From Capsicum annuum (taxonomy: Eukaryota; Streptophyta; Magnoliopsida; Solanales; Solanaceae): DNA of 64,000 nucleotides. Numbering within the stretch: the first letter of the stretch is position 1; every line of letters begins with the position of its first letter. This document shows positions 19,740 to 31,145 of the stretch, in pieces. The position numbers were made by a program, and so were the translations under genes. The notes beneath the pieces were generated by a model. The model saw nothing but the letters and a program-made list of their open reading frames with translations, did no database searches and was not told the origin of the DNA. Where the stretch lies: NCBI RefSeq assembly GCF_002878395.1, contig NC_061112.1:40354784-40418783 (forward strand), given 5' to 3'.

Positions 19740-22680
19740 AATGTTGATGTATGGTGAGATGACTCTGGTGTAAACCGTTTTGTCTGTTATGACAAAGACT
19801 GCTTTAAAAAATATGCTCCTTTTGAGGAACCTAAAATTATCATGCTTGGAGATTCTCACACAACTTAAATTCTTGAAACGGGTGATGTTGAGCGGAGTTT
19901 TACTTCTGAAATGATATTGATATTAAAAGATGTAACTTTATACTCCTTCCATGAGAAAAAATTATTGTTTAGTTTTCTTCTTAATCAAGTGGGCTTCAAA
20001 TAGATCATTGAATTTGACAAATATGTAATTGTGAAAAATAATATTTTTGTGGAAAAAGGGTATGCTTATGATGGGATGTTCAAGTTGAATATTTAAATGA
20101 ATAAAATATCTACTTTTGTTTACATGCTTTCTTCTATTAATTTTTGGCATGCTTATTTGTGTCATATAAATGATCGTTATATGGGAATATAAGTAGTTTA
20201 GGATTAACACCAATGATCAAAAATAATTTTGAAAAATGTAGGACTTGTAGTAAAGCCAAAATAGACAAAGTCTCATTTTCAAGTTAAAAGTAAAACTGAT
20301 TTATAAGAATTAGTTCATACTGATATTTGTGAACTTGGAGAAATTTTAACTCGTGGAGGAACTAGAAATTTTATCACTTTCACTGATGATTTTTCTAATT
20401 TTACATATATTTTCTTAATGAGAAATAAAAGTGATGCTTTTGAAAATAAAAATTTTCTTCATAAAATTGAAAATCAGTTTGGTAGAAAAATAAAAAAAAT
20501 TGGATGTGATAGACACCGTGAATATGAGTCACATGAGTTCAATTATTCTGTTAGATCATTGGGTATAATTCATGAAACTACTCCTCCTTATTTACCCCCA
20601 TCTAACGTGTAGCGAAAATAAAAAATAGAACTTTGATTGAGTGAACTAATGTCATGTTAATTGATTCTTGCGCACCTTTAAATTTTTGGGGTGAAATTCT
20701 TTTGACTGCTTGTTATGTGTTGAATTGTGTGTCTCATAAAAAGACCAACTTAACACCTCTTGAGTTGTGGAAATGTCATAAGAAAATTTAGAATATCTAA
20801 GAGTTTGTGGTTGCTTAGCGTATGAAAGGTTAATGGATGCTAAAATCTCTAAGTCGGGTAAAAAATTTACTACTTGTGCTTTTTTTGGTTATGCTTCAAA
20901 TAGTACAGCCTATAGATTTTTTAATCTTAAAGATAGTGTTATAATAGAATTAGATGATTCTATTTTTCATGAAAATAAATTTCCTTTTGATTCTAAAAAT
21001 AGTGGGGGAAAAAGGATGAAAAAATATTTTGTCACTACCTAGTTCTTCTACTTCTATTTTAAAAATAAAGAAAATAATAATTTTGAGTCAAGAAGAAGTA
21101 AACGAGCTAGAGTAGAAAATTTTCTTGATCCTGATTATTATGTTTGAGATGACCCTCTCACTTTAAAAGAAGTTTTGTCTTCACATGATGTTATTCTTTG
21201 GAAAGAGGTTGTAAATGATGAAATGGAATCACTAATTTCTAATAAAACTTGGAAGATAGTATTTACCATTGGATTGTAAAATAATTGGATGTAAATGGAT
21301 CTTATGTAAAAGGTTTAAACCGAATGGATCTATTGATAAATATAAGACTAGGCTAGTGCTTAAAAGTTTTAAGCAACTAGAAGGCCTAGAATTTTTTGAT
21401 ACTTTTTCTCAGGTAACTAGAATTACATCTGTTAGACTTATAGTTGCTATTGCTATAATTTTTTATTTACAAATTCATCAAATGAATGTAAAAATTATTT
21501 TTTAAATGGAGATCTAAATGAGGAGATTTATATGGAACCCAAATATTTTGTTGAAGCTGGCAAATAGAGTAAAATGTGTAAATTTATTAAATCTCTATAT
21601 GGCTTGAAACAGTCACTAAAGTAATAACATGAAAAGTTTGAATCCTGCATGATTGATAATGACTTTAAAACAAATGAATGTGATAAGTGCATATATCTTA
21701 ATCTTGAAATAATTCACATGTTATTATTTATCTATATGTTGCTGATTTATTGATCTTTGACTCTAACATGAATGTTATTGGTGAAACTAAAAATATTCTA
21801 GAAGCCATTTCGCTATGAAAGATCTTGGTGATGCAAATTTTATTCTAGGATTAAAAATTACTAAAATATGTGATGAGTTTTTTCATTACCAGTTACATTA
21901 TGTTGAGAAAATTTTAAGAAATATAATTTCCTTGATTGCAAGCACGTCGTAACTCCTTTTGATTTTAGTGTTCACTTGTTTTCTATTGAAAGTGAAAATA
22001 TTGTGATAAACCAAAAAAAATATGCTAGCATAATTAGAAGCTTGAGATATGTGACTGATTGCTCTAGGCCTGATATTTCATTCACAATAGGAGTACTTAG
22101 CAGGATAACTAGCAAGCCAGGATATGAAAATTGGATTGCTATAGTGAGAGTTATGAGATATTTAATTGGAACAAAAACTTATATTTTGTTTTATAAAAAA
22201 TATCCTATTGTACTTGAAGGATTTTGTGATGAGGATTTGAACACTTATCAGGTGATTCCTTATCTACTACTAGTTATACTTTTACTTTGAGTGGTGGTGC
22301 TATTTGTTGAAAGTCTGAAAAGAAAACTATTATTGCTAACTCTACCATGGAGGCTGAACTAATTGCTTTAGCTTCAGCTAGTGAGGAAGCGAATTAGTTG
22401 AGATATTTTTTTTTTCAAATACCTTATAGTAAAAAACAATCAGCTCCTCCTATTTTAATTTATTGTGATAGAACCAGTACAGTTGGTTGAGTTCAAAATC
22501 ATTATTACAATGGTAAATCAAGACCGATAAGGAGAAAACACAGTAATGTGAGATTATATTTGAAAAATGGTACCACTAATGTTGATTACATAAAATCTTG
22601 TGATAATCTTTTAGAACCATTGACTAAGATATTAACAGGAGAAAAAAGGTCTATAGAATATCGAGGGAGATGGGATTGAA
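19740..22680 (+). pseudogene. Copia pol (protease, integrase, RT, RNase H)
   Basis: Protease at about 19748 reads [12 protein letters not shown], where the family has DSGA. The integrase region has FWHAYLCHIN (about 20140), DDFSNFTYIFLMRNKSDAF (20380-20450) and SLGIIHETTPPYLPPSN (20550-20610); the post-core segment is at 20833-21042. RT runs from about 21260 (GCKWILCKRFKPNGSIDKYK) through IHQMNVK and KSLYGLKQS. Its YVDD active site reads YVAD at 21735-21746, removing a catalytic aspartate. RNase H (about 22230-22660) has ANSTMEAELIALASASEEAN. Frameshifted throughout, not functional. Confidence 0.85.
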
Positions 22681-23236
22681 GCCTATAAATTCCTAAGTCA
22701 TATGTAAGGAAATCTAACCTGAGGGCTAGAGATCCTATAAACAGGTTCAATGGAAAAAATGAATAACATGATCAGTTGTTGTGAAAAACATAGTATTTTT
22801 TTATCCCTCCCTATGCTATGAGTGTATATACCTATAATGATCGTGAGGTTGAGTTTAAATTAAAATTAGTAGTTCGTATGAGTTGGGTGATAAAATTACA
22901 GGAGAACTCTTGATAGATTTTACCTATGTGAGTGTGGAAATAGGCCGATTCCTATGAGTATAAGGCTCATTCTCAAAGACACTCATGAAATCGGGATAGC
23001 ACAAGGCTGTAACATGCTGGCTATATAGCTCATGTTAACACCTTGACTATTATGTGTAAGTGGTAATGTTTTATTTCCCTCAGAAAGTCATAATTCAAGT
23101 CTGAGACCACTACAACCTGAAATAAAAATTACTATTTTACTAAGTAGAGGTTCAATGCAGATCACCACTTCATTATATATGGTAGTCTTCCTTTTTCTAG
23201 TAGACTATTATTCTAATATTAAAATAAGTGAGGAAT
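22681..23236 (+). other. Copia 3' untranslated interior
   Basis: About 555 bp between the RNase H end and the 3' LTR. No coding signal. The bases before the LTR (AAGTGAGGAAT) are a weak polypurine tract. Confidence 0.55.
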
Positions 23237-23942
23237 TGATTGGTTAGCATTTTAATATTTTATAATAATAATTTTCTTTATTGTTTGCTATGTGGATGTA
23301 GGCAGCTCATTTCAAATATCCATTATTATTTTATTTTTTAGGTTACCCTGCATTGGACAGTAATTTATTATGTTGAAGCTTAAAGTCATTGCTTCTTCTG
23401 TTGTTGCATTCCCTTTGTAATGTAATGGAACTTTATTCCTCTTTATCCATATGTTTCACTATTGGAAGGTGAAGTAACCATTTCCCATTTATTTATAAGT
23501 CTTATGCCTTTAAATACAATAGTTAGTGGTGGTAGAATTATTCTTTTCATTACTCTTGTAACTTTGTAACATATAGGCCATTGATCTTCCCTTTTCACTA
23601 TCCATTTATTCTTATTATTCATTGCATGAAAGATTTTATCACCTACAAATAGAGATGGTCTTGCATATTTTTTAAAGTGCAAGAAAATATTGAGTTAACA
23701 AAAGTAAGAAAAAAGAGTTTATTAGTTAAAGGGAAGTGCTCTTTTTGTGGGGCTTTGAACTTAACTCTTATCCAGAGTTGTTGAGTTATTCTTTGTAAAA
23801 AGGTTTTTGTATTCTGTAGTGAGCTTGAATCTCCTTAAACAGAGCAAGATATTCACACCCCAGATAAGAAGAAGAAGATATTCTTTTTATTTTCTTCAAT
23901 TGCGTTTTTTTAGTTGTAATTTTTATTGTATTTTTACCAACA
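23237..23942 (+). repeat. Copia 3' LTR
   Basis: 706 bp from TGATTGGTTAGCATTTTAAT to TTTTACCAACA, collinear with 17992-18761 and shorter through several small deletions. Confidence 0.85.
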
Positions 23943-24004
23943 ATAGTACTATGACAGATATACATAGATTGATAGTCATGTTTAGTCGCCTGATAATATA
24001 AAAA
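23943..24004. other. Spacer between copia and family B array
   Basis: Opens with ATAGTAC, the repeat of the copia left flank, and ends in an A run. This 62-bp island is probably the pre-copia flank. The base string next to the B LTR (AAAAA) only weakly matches the other side (AGGAA at 44948). Confidence 0.5.
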
Positions 24005-24799
24005 TGTAACACCCTTAAAATTTTTGCAATTTTACTTTTGATCCTTCTATATTTGAAACATTAATTTTTGACTTAAATTATGTTTAGGTATGTTAATAGG
24101 GTGTTTCAAAAGAGTTTCAAACTTTTCGAAGGGGGCTCGGGGTTATTTTGAAATTTCAAGCCAGTAAGCCTCTATGTTTTTGGAGTACCATAAAGGTTAC
24201 CCTCTATGATATTGGCGTGGCATGGAGGTAATGTGCCTTTACGATATTGCTATGTCACAAAGGATAATCTCTACGATAAGCAGTATGACATAGATGATAG
24301 ACTCCACGATATGACTATGCCACACTGATTTTTTAAATTCATGCAGTCTTTATTTTATTCACTTGGGATGAGGGGTTTTTTTTAGGTCTTTTCCCTTATA
24401 TACTACCCTTAAACATAAAATAGACTTATCTCATTAGTTTTTTCCTAAGATCAATTGCTCTCTTTCACTTTCAAACTCATAACCCAAGAAAAACTCAAAG
24501 GTTTCATAGAGGATTCCTTATCCGGGTTGTAAGCTCCTCATTCCTTTCAAATTCTTGTGTGTCTAAGACATGCATCTCTTCTACAAATTGATTTTATGTA
24601 AAAGCATGTATTTAAATTTTATCACTGTGGTTTAATTGTTGGATTTTGAATGTGAGTTGAGGTGTTTAGAATGGTTATTGCATGAATTGGATTTCCATGG
24701 TTTTGGATTGATTGTTTATACTATAATTTCATGAATTATAACTATTAAACTGCATGGGTGTGGGAATTGGAATGGTGGCCATGGATTGATTTTGAATTG

Positions 24800-25000
24800 G
24801 AACTTTTGAGTCTAGTTGACTAAACGGGTCGATTACCAATTGGATAAATATTTTAAAGTCCTATTGGTTGATGGGTTACTATCCCAGTTGGGTAAATAGG
24901 TTGGAGTCCTATTAGCTGATGGGTTAGAGTCTCAGTCGGCTAAATGGGTTAGACTCCTATTGGTTGATGGGTTAGAGTCCTAGTTTGCTAAATAGTTTGG
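24800..25000 (+). repeat. 48-bp minisatellite in family B LTR 1
   Basis: About three units of GTCCTATTGGTTGATGGG plus GTCCCAGTTGGCTAAATGGG. Each 48-bp unit is two diverged 24-bp halves. The same array lies at about 37330-37540 and 43780-43970 in the other two LTRs, with different copy numbers. Confidence 0.8.
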
Positions 25001-25547
25001 TTTGGCATGATGACATTGACTTTTAAGCTTTTTTATTTGGTATGATGATACCATTCGATAAATACCTTAACGGATGACTCCTTATTTAATGAATGAGAGT
25101 ATGTAAATATTTTAATTAGGCTTAAAGAGGGTTGTAGAACGAAGACATAAAGGTAGAGGCCCTGAGCGTCTGATACTGAAAATTCAGACTTGTTGGCGTA
25201 AGGATTGGTCTTGACGATTGTGTGCATATGTCACACTTGATATATGTTTTGAGGGACGGCTGGTTGCCTTGGTGGCTTTAGATATTCCTCATTTTTCTCT
25301 AGTTCATGCATCTAACACACACTGGATCCTTCTAGTGAGGGGAGTCAGACTTATATAGCCCATGGGTTCCTTTAAGATGGTAAAAGCTACGTATTCTAGG
25401 TTTATATTTTGTCTCTCATGCTAAACCTTGTTCCTTATCGCAACATCTTATATTTATATATGTGTATGATTATGTGCAGGTAATTTTGAATGATTTTGGA
25501 CTGATTTGATCATGGAATTATTTTATTCTTATTCCCTATGTTACATG

Positions 25548-25727
25548 CTTGAGCTCAACCCGTTAACGGTCTTCAGACGCTGTATCTCTATGTGATACAA
25601 GAGTCGGAGACACTTCTATTTTATCTGTGCAGTGATAGTTTATTCTTGAATTGTTCATAAGTCATAGTTTATTCTTGGATTGTTCATAAGTCATCTTGAA
25701 GTGGTGAGACTCCTTCTTTCAAAAGGA
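25548..25727 (+). promoter_or_regulatory. Three-hairpin LTR module, family B LTR 1
   Basis: HP1 (25581-25599): arms TGTATC/GATACA, loop TCTATGT. HP2 (25711-25727): arms TCCTT/AAGGA, loop CTTTCAA. HP0 (about 25548-25565) is degenerate here but clear in the other two B LTRs. The sequences differ from family A, but order, 7-nt loops and distance to the LTR end agree. Confidence 0.6.
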
Positions 25728-26042
25728 CTGTTGCTTCTTGGTTTAGTCTATGTCATAGATAATTTTAATTAGTTTCCCTTTTTGGCTATTTTTTGGGGCA
25801 TGTCCGACCTATGATGATTTTTGTTTCTTAGAGCCTTTATGGATTACCATGGATTGGGATAGTCATTGGATTCTTAGTTTCTTTTTTAGATATCTTCTCT
25901 TTTTGCTCATGTTTATATGGATTGCTCCAACCGTTATATATGAATCACGTTTAGTTTGATTAAGCAAAGGGGATGGTCTTTGGTCCTCGATGGATTTGAG
26001 ATACCCATAACAACCAGGCCCTAGTTTGAGACATGACAATCT

Positions 26043-26054
26043 TTATATCAGAGC
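26043..26054 (+). other. Primer binding site, first family B element
   Basis: TTATATCAGAGC, four bases after the LTR end, matches the initiator-Met tRNA complement at 10 of 12 positions. Confidence 0.75.
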
Positions 26055-26246
26055 ATGATTTAGAATCGTTAGGTGTCCACAAAGCCTTGTCGAGTAGAGT
26101 CCATTTTATGGGTGTGTAGCGTGCCATACTTATAAGGAGGGGGCTATAATATATTTAGGAATGTTCCATTTCTTTTGTTAATTTTTAGGATATAGAGTCT
26201 ACAGTCTTGAATATCCCCTAATTCTTATTTGTTTGCATTTTAGATT

Positions 26247-27480
26247 ATTCCTTCTCAAAGATCTGATGCACATGGAAACTTTTCTGTCCCGCCTGAGGAC
26301 AACTTGGATGGAACTCGTCCTCCTTAAAGAGTGTAAACTCGGTCTAGGGTCCCTACTCCTTACTGCCCTTATGGAGTTCCACCGATTCCCACTAGTCCTC
26401 CTCGGGCTCCTCTGGGTGACGTGTCTAATACTGAGTTTCACCAGATGATCTATTTGCTTACTCAGTTGGTGGCCTTTCAGTCATGGCAGTATAAGCATGT
26501 TACTTTTGTCACTCCTTCTTCTGAGGTTACTAAAGTTGGCTAGTTTATGAGGTTGTGTCCTCCGGCTTTCACTGGCTCTAAGGTTGAGGAGGATCCTCAA
26601 GGGTTCATTAATAAGATGGAAAAAATATTTAGTGTTATACATGCTTATGACTTTAAAAGTCTGGAGTTTTCTACCTACTAGCTGAAGGATATGACATATT
26701 AGTGGTATGAGGAGTGGAAAGCAGTCGAGGGGTAATGATGCTGAGCCGACATTATCGGATGAGTTTTTTAGTGCTTTGCTTGATTGATTGTTTCTTCAAG
26801 ATTTAAGGGAGGTGAAGGTAGAGGATTTTATTAATTTAAAATAGAGGAGACTAAATTTAAAGGATTATGCTTTGAAATTCTGTCTCGCTATGCTCTGGAA
26901 TTGGTGTTTTTTGTGCGGGTAAGTTGAGGAAATTTGCTTTAGGATTGTCTTGGACTTGGTATTGGAGTGGAAGGCTTCCTATTTGAATAATGATATGGAT
27001 ATCTCTAGAGTTTTTGTGTACAAGAAATAGGTTGATGTTGAGAATAAGAAGCAGGTAGAAATAGGGGAGAGACAAAGTTAGAAGTTCAGGCATTTAAAGC
27101 AAGGTGGAGGTCAGCACAATAATGGTATAGATAGTACACAGTAGGGTAGGAATAAAATTGGTGAAATTCATATTCATTAGGTACTGGTCCATATCCTAAG
27201 CCCTCTGGTGATCGACGCCTTGAGACTGACAGTGGGTTTAAGGCACAAGGTCCCCAGTGGATAGCTAGTGGAGTTCAGTTAACCCTATCTTATCCCCTTG
27301 GCATTTTGCGGTCAGGTGCATCATGGAGTTTATGAAGAGGGGAGAAATAATATCTTTAATTATGGATAGCTTGGTCACATACGACGAGACGTTTCCTCAG
27401 CCAAGGTAGTGATAAGAGCTAATAAGGTCCCGATTGCTACACCTCCAGCTCTTATACCAAAGGGTGCTACATCTGGTTTT
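26247..27480 (+). pseudogene. Family B gag, first element
   Basis: The start codon is lost (ATT at 26247, where the second element has ATG at 38755). Readable pieces: AHGNFSVPPEDNLDGTRP, LRPPAFTGSK-like and EEDPQGFINKMEKIF (about 26570-26630), then KLRKFALGLS-like pieces near 26930. A knuckle remnant IFNYGxLGHIRRD lies at about 27360. TAG stops at 26541, 26679 and 26700 sit where the second element has CAG. Gag would encapsidate the RNA. Confidence 0.8.
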
Positions 27481-27539
27481 GACATTGTTTAGAATCATCT
27501 CTATGGTCTTAATAACCATAAGTAATCTGAGGCCTCTCT

Positions 27540-30166
27540 TGATGTTGTCACCAGTATGTTATAGCTTTTCTCATGTAATGTATAATTTTTTCTTAATTTG
27601 GGTTCTACCCTTTCTTATTTGACCCCTTGTGTGGCAGTGCAATTTAGTTTTAGTATCGACCCCTTTCTTATTTTACCCCTTATAGGGGTTCTATGGTGCT
27701 ATCTTTCACAGGGAGACATTGGTGGATCTGATAGAGCTGGATATGTTAGACTTTGGTGTGATCTTAGGGATGGATTAGCTTTATTTATGTATGCTTCTCT
27801 TGATTGTCAGACCAGTATGGTCAGTTTCCAATTCCTGAATAAACTAGTGATTGAGTGGGATGGGAGTTCCTTAGTGCCTAAAGAGAGGATCATATCTTAT
27901 CTTAGAGACCAAAAGTTAATTTCCAAAGGTGTCTTTATCATTTGGTTTTTGTTAAGGATTCTAGCTCCAATGGTCCCTCTTTAAAATCTATTCCTATGGT
28001 TAATAAGTTTCCTGAGGTCTTTCCTGATGATCTTTCCAAAATTCCTCTTGATAGGGAAATAGACTTGGGATTGATCTTCTACGCAATACCATCCTATCTC
28101 TATTCCTCTTTATAGAATGGCTTTAGCTTAATTAAAGGAGCTAAAGGAGCAGTTGAAGGATTTCCTTGATAAGGGTCTCATTCATCCTAGTATGTCTTTA
28201 TAGAATGCTCGTATTCTTTTTGTGCATACGAAAGATGGGTCTTTGCAGATGTGTATAGACTATTGATATTTGAATAAGGTTATGATATAGAATAAGTACC
28301 CTCTCCCTAATATTGGTGACCTCTTTGTCTAGTTTCAGGGTGCTATGTACTTTTCTAAGATTGATCTTCGGTTAGGTTATCATCAGCTGAAGATTAGGGA
28401 GGTAGATATCCCTAAGACTGCTTTTCACACCTCGTATGGTCATTACGAGTTTATCGTCATGTCTTTTGGATTGAATAATGCTTCGACAATATTTATAGAC
28501 CTTATGAACTGGGTGTTTAGGCAAATTTTGGATTTACTTGTGATTGTGTTTATTAATGATATTTTAGTGTATTCTAAGAGTGGGGAGGATCATACCAATC
28601 ACCTCCATAAAGTATTGTAGACTCTTAAGGATCAGCAGTTGTATGCTAAGTTTTCAAAGTATGAGTTTTGGTTGAATGTTGTGACCTTTATTGGTCCTAT
28701 TATTTTTAAGGAGGGGATCACGGTGGGTCCTCAGAAAGTTAGAGCAGTTAAGAAATGGCCTAAACCCACGACTCCAACTGACATTCGGAGCTTCTTGGGT
28801 TTAGTCGAGTATTATAGGAGGTTTGTGGAGAGTTTCTCTTCGAGTGTAGCCCCGTTGACTAAGTTAAATCATAAATAGGTGATGTTTCTGTGGTTCGATG
28901 CTTTTGAAGGTAGTTTTGAGAAGTTGAAGGATAAGTTGACTTCTACTCCAATTTTGATCATACTCGAGGGTATTGATGGTTTTGTTGTATATTATAATAC
29001 GTCATGTGTGTTGATGCAGCATGGTAAGGTTGTGGCCTATGCTTCTAGACAACTCAAAGTTAATGAGAAGAATTACCCGACATACTACTTAGAATTATTG
29101 GCTGTGGTTTTTTCCTTAATGATTTGGCGTCATTGTTTGTAGAAGGTTCATATGGATATCTTTTCTGATCATAAGAGATTGTAGTATGTGTTCACACTAA
29201 AGGAGTTGAATCTCAATCAAGGAGATAAGTTGAGTTGTTCAAGGACTACAATATGAGCCTTCATTATTATCCAGATAAAGCTAATATGGTTGCTGATGCT
29301 CTTAGCAAGTTTGCCATGGGAAGCTTATCTTATGTGGATGAGGAGAAATGAGGCCTGGTGAAGGATATTCACTAGTTAACTAATCTTGGAGTTTGTGTTT
29401 TTGATTCTAAGAATTAAGGTGTGATTGTTTAAGAGATGGTGAAGTCATCTCTTGGTTCCCAGTGAAGGAGAAGCGGGTTTTGGATCCTATCTTAATTCAG
29501 ATTAAGGATGATGTGGGTCCGCAGAAATTTATGGCTTTTAAGATTGGTGGTGATGGTACTTAAGGTACCGACGTAGATTGTGTGTTCTTGATGTTGATAG
29601 GTTGCGAGAAAGGATATTAGCTGAGGCTTATGAGTCAAGGAATACAATTCATCTTGGTTCGATGAAGATGTATCTCGATTTGAAGGAGATCTATTAGTGA
29701 AATAACATAAAAAAAAACGTGGCCTATTTTTCAGTTAAGTGCATGGTTTGTAAACAAGTGCAGGTGGAGCACTTGAGGCCTGGTGGTTTATCTCAAGAGA
29801 TTGAGTTGCCTATGTCTAAATGGTAGGTGATCAGTATAGACTTTGTTATAGGTCTTCCACGGTCTCTTAATCAGTTTGATTCAATTTAGGTCATCGTGGA
29901 TAGGATGACTAAATTTTCTCATTTCTTGTCAGTGAGGACTATCTACTCTAGAGAGGATTAAGTTGCATGTTATGCCTATTTCTATTATTTCAGACTGAGG
30001 TATGCAGTTCTGTTCTCATTTTTGGCATGCATTCTAGAGATGTTTGGGGACTAAGGTGAACCTTTGCACTGCTTTCCACCCTTACATGGATGGACAAGAA
30101 GCGAGGAGTATTCAGACTTTGAAAGATATGCTAAGGGCTTGTGTGATTGACTATGGTGGTAGTTGG
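27540..30166 (+). pseudogene. Family B pol, first element (protease to integrase core)
   Basis: Protease at about 27598: LGSTLSYLTPCV. RT from about 28030: EIPLDREID-like, then [18 protein letters not shown] (28345), [16 protein letters not shown], and the active site FINDILVYS (28549 on) where the family has FIDD, so one catalytic Asp is Asn. SFLGLVEYYRRFVESF at about 28790. RNase [21 protein letters not shown] (about 29030-29090), ADALSKF at about 29295. Integrase: VEHLRPGGLSQEIELP-like (29760), TVDRMTKF (29900), then QTLKDMLRACVIDYGG (30110-30160). A solo LTR interrupts it at 30167. Confidence 0.88.
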
Positions 30167-30537
30167 AGTAACGCCCCAAGAGTACACCCTAGGTGTCACA
30201 TGATGGTTACAGTCACGAGGGACCACAAGCTAACCCATAACCTGGTACCTACTGTGAGCACAGAATAAAACTGATACCAAAAGGTCATATGCAGATTTAA
30301 CAAAGGAATGCCATAAGGTTTTTAAGTCATAAATCTAATAAAGTCTGTAAAAAAAATTGATAATGATGATAAAATGGCTGACAATGACAACTAAAAATAA
30401 AAAACTGACTAACTGTCAGTACTAGTCTGAAAAGCCTCTACTGACTAACTGTGGAGCTGATGGGACAGACCCCCAACTAACTCCGACTAAATAGAAAATA
30501 ATGAAACTGATAAAGTAATCTGAGATAAATAAATTAT

Positions 30538-30680
30538 GTCCTCGAAATATGAGGACTCACCACTGCTGTGGCAGATAGTCTGGAAAGTCTATGTGTAATT
30601 TGAGAACTCAGCATCCGAACCTATGATATGATACATCATAGCACAAGAAACGAGTATCGAATAAGTACTTTGAATGTACT
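30538..30680 (-). promoter_or_regulatory. Three-hairpin LTR module, solo LTR E
   Basis: In element sense: HP0 30680-30664 (AGTAC/GTACT, loop ATTCAAA), HP1 30641-30621 (CTATGAT/ATCATAG, loop GTATCAT), HP2 30556-30538 (GTCCTC/GAGGAC, loop ATATTTC). All three stems pair perfectly. Compared with family A, one G-C pair of HP1 is A-T here. Confidence 0.78.
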
Positions 30681-31040
30681 GGAATGCTAAATAAGGTAGG
30701 CTGATATGCATGGTTTCATATGTATGAGTAATAACTGACTAGATGAATAACACGAAGTATTGAATAGATGCATGAAAACTATATAGAATGAGAATGCATG
30801 ACCAAGCATAAAAGATATTCTGAATATAATCTGTAAACAGAAGTACTGAAATTTGATAAATGAATAACCGATAAACTTTAAGCTATGGTTAAGTAAGACT
30901 GAGCTAAATTCTTAACTGAGTACTGAAACTAAAACCTTTGGAGATATCATCTAACCAACATGCCCTACTCTGAGCTGATTGGGGTCCAACCTGTGACCCC
31001 AGTTGGAAGGGTGCTAATACCGTGCCATGGGTACTAACAA

Positions 31041-31145
31041 TGGATGTGTCAACCCTAAACTAGCAGGAAGACACCTTGTTAACCGTAAACTAATAAGAAG
31101 ACTCATGAGATGCGTGTCAACCCTAAACTAGCAAGAAAACATCTC
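31041..31145 (-). repeat. Hairpin array, solo LTR E
   Basis: Two clear units: GTGTC (31046-31050) with GACAC (31070-31074), and GAGATG (31107-31112) with CATCTC (31140-31145). Both enclose a core read on the minus strand as GCTAGTTTAGGGTT. A third unit between them has decayed. Confidence 0.65.

Larger units (their letters stand above)
17992..23942 (+). mobile_element. Ty1/copia retrotransposon, inactive
   Basis: About 5.95 kb. LTRs are 17992-18761 and 23237-23942, with gag then protease, integrase, RT and RNase H in the copia order (integrase before RT). A 7-bp repeat ATAGTAC flanks it; copia duplications are normally 5 bp, so the exact LTR edge may be off by two. I saw no normal Met-tRNA primer site after the 5' LTR. 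Stops and frameshifts occur in every domain. Confidence 0.88.
24005..26038 (+). repeat. Family B LTR, copy 1
   Basis: 2034 bp, TGTAACACCC to CATGACA. It carries a GC-richer cassette with repeated GATATTG and CATGGAGG words (about 24170-24330), a TATA-like TTATATAC at about 24395, a 48-bp minisatellite (about 24800-25000) and the three-hairpin module near the 3' end. Confidence 0.88.

Noticed and set aside
19121..19859. Two long minus-strand frames of 145 and 131 codons
   Set aside because: Antisense shadows of copia gag and protease.
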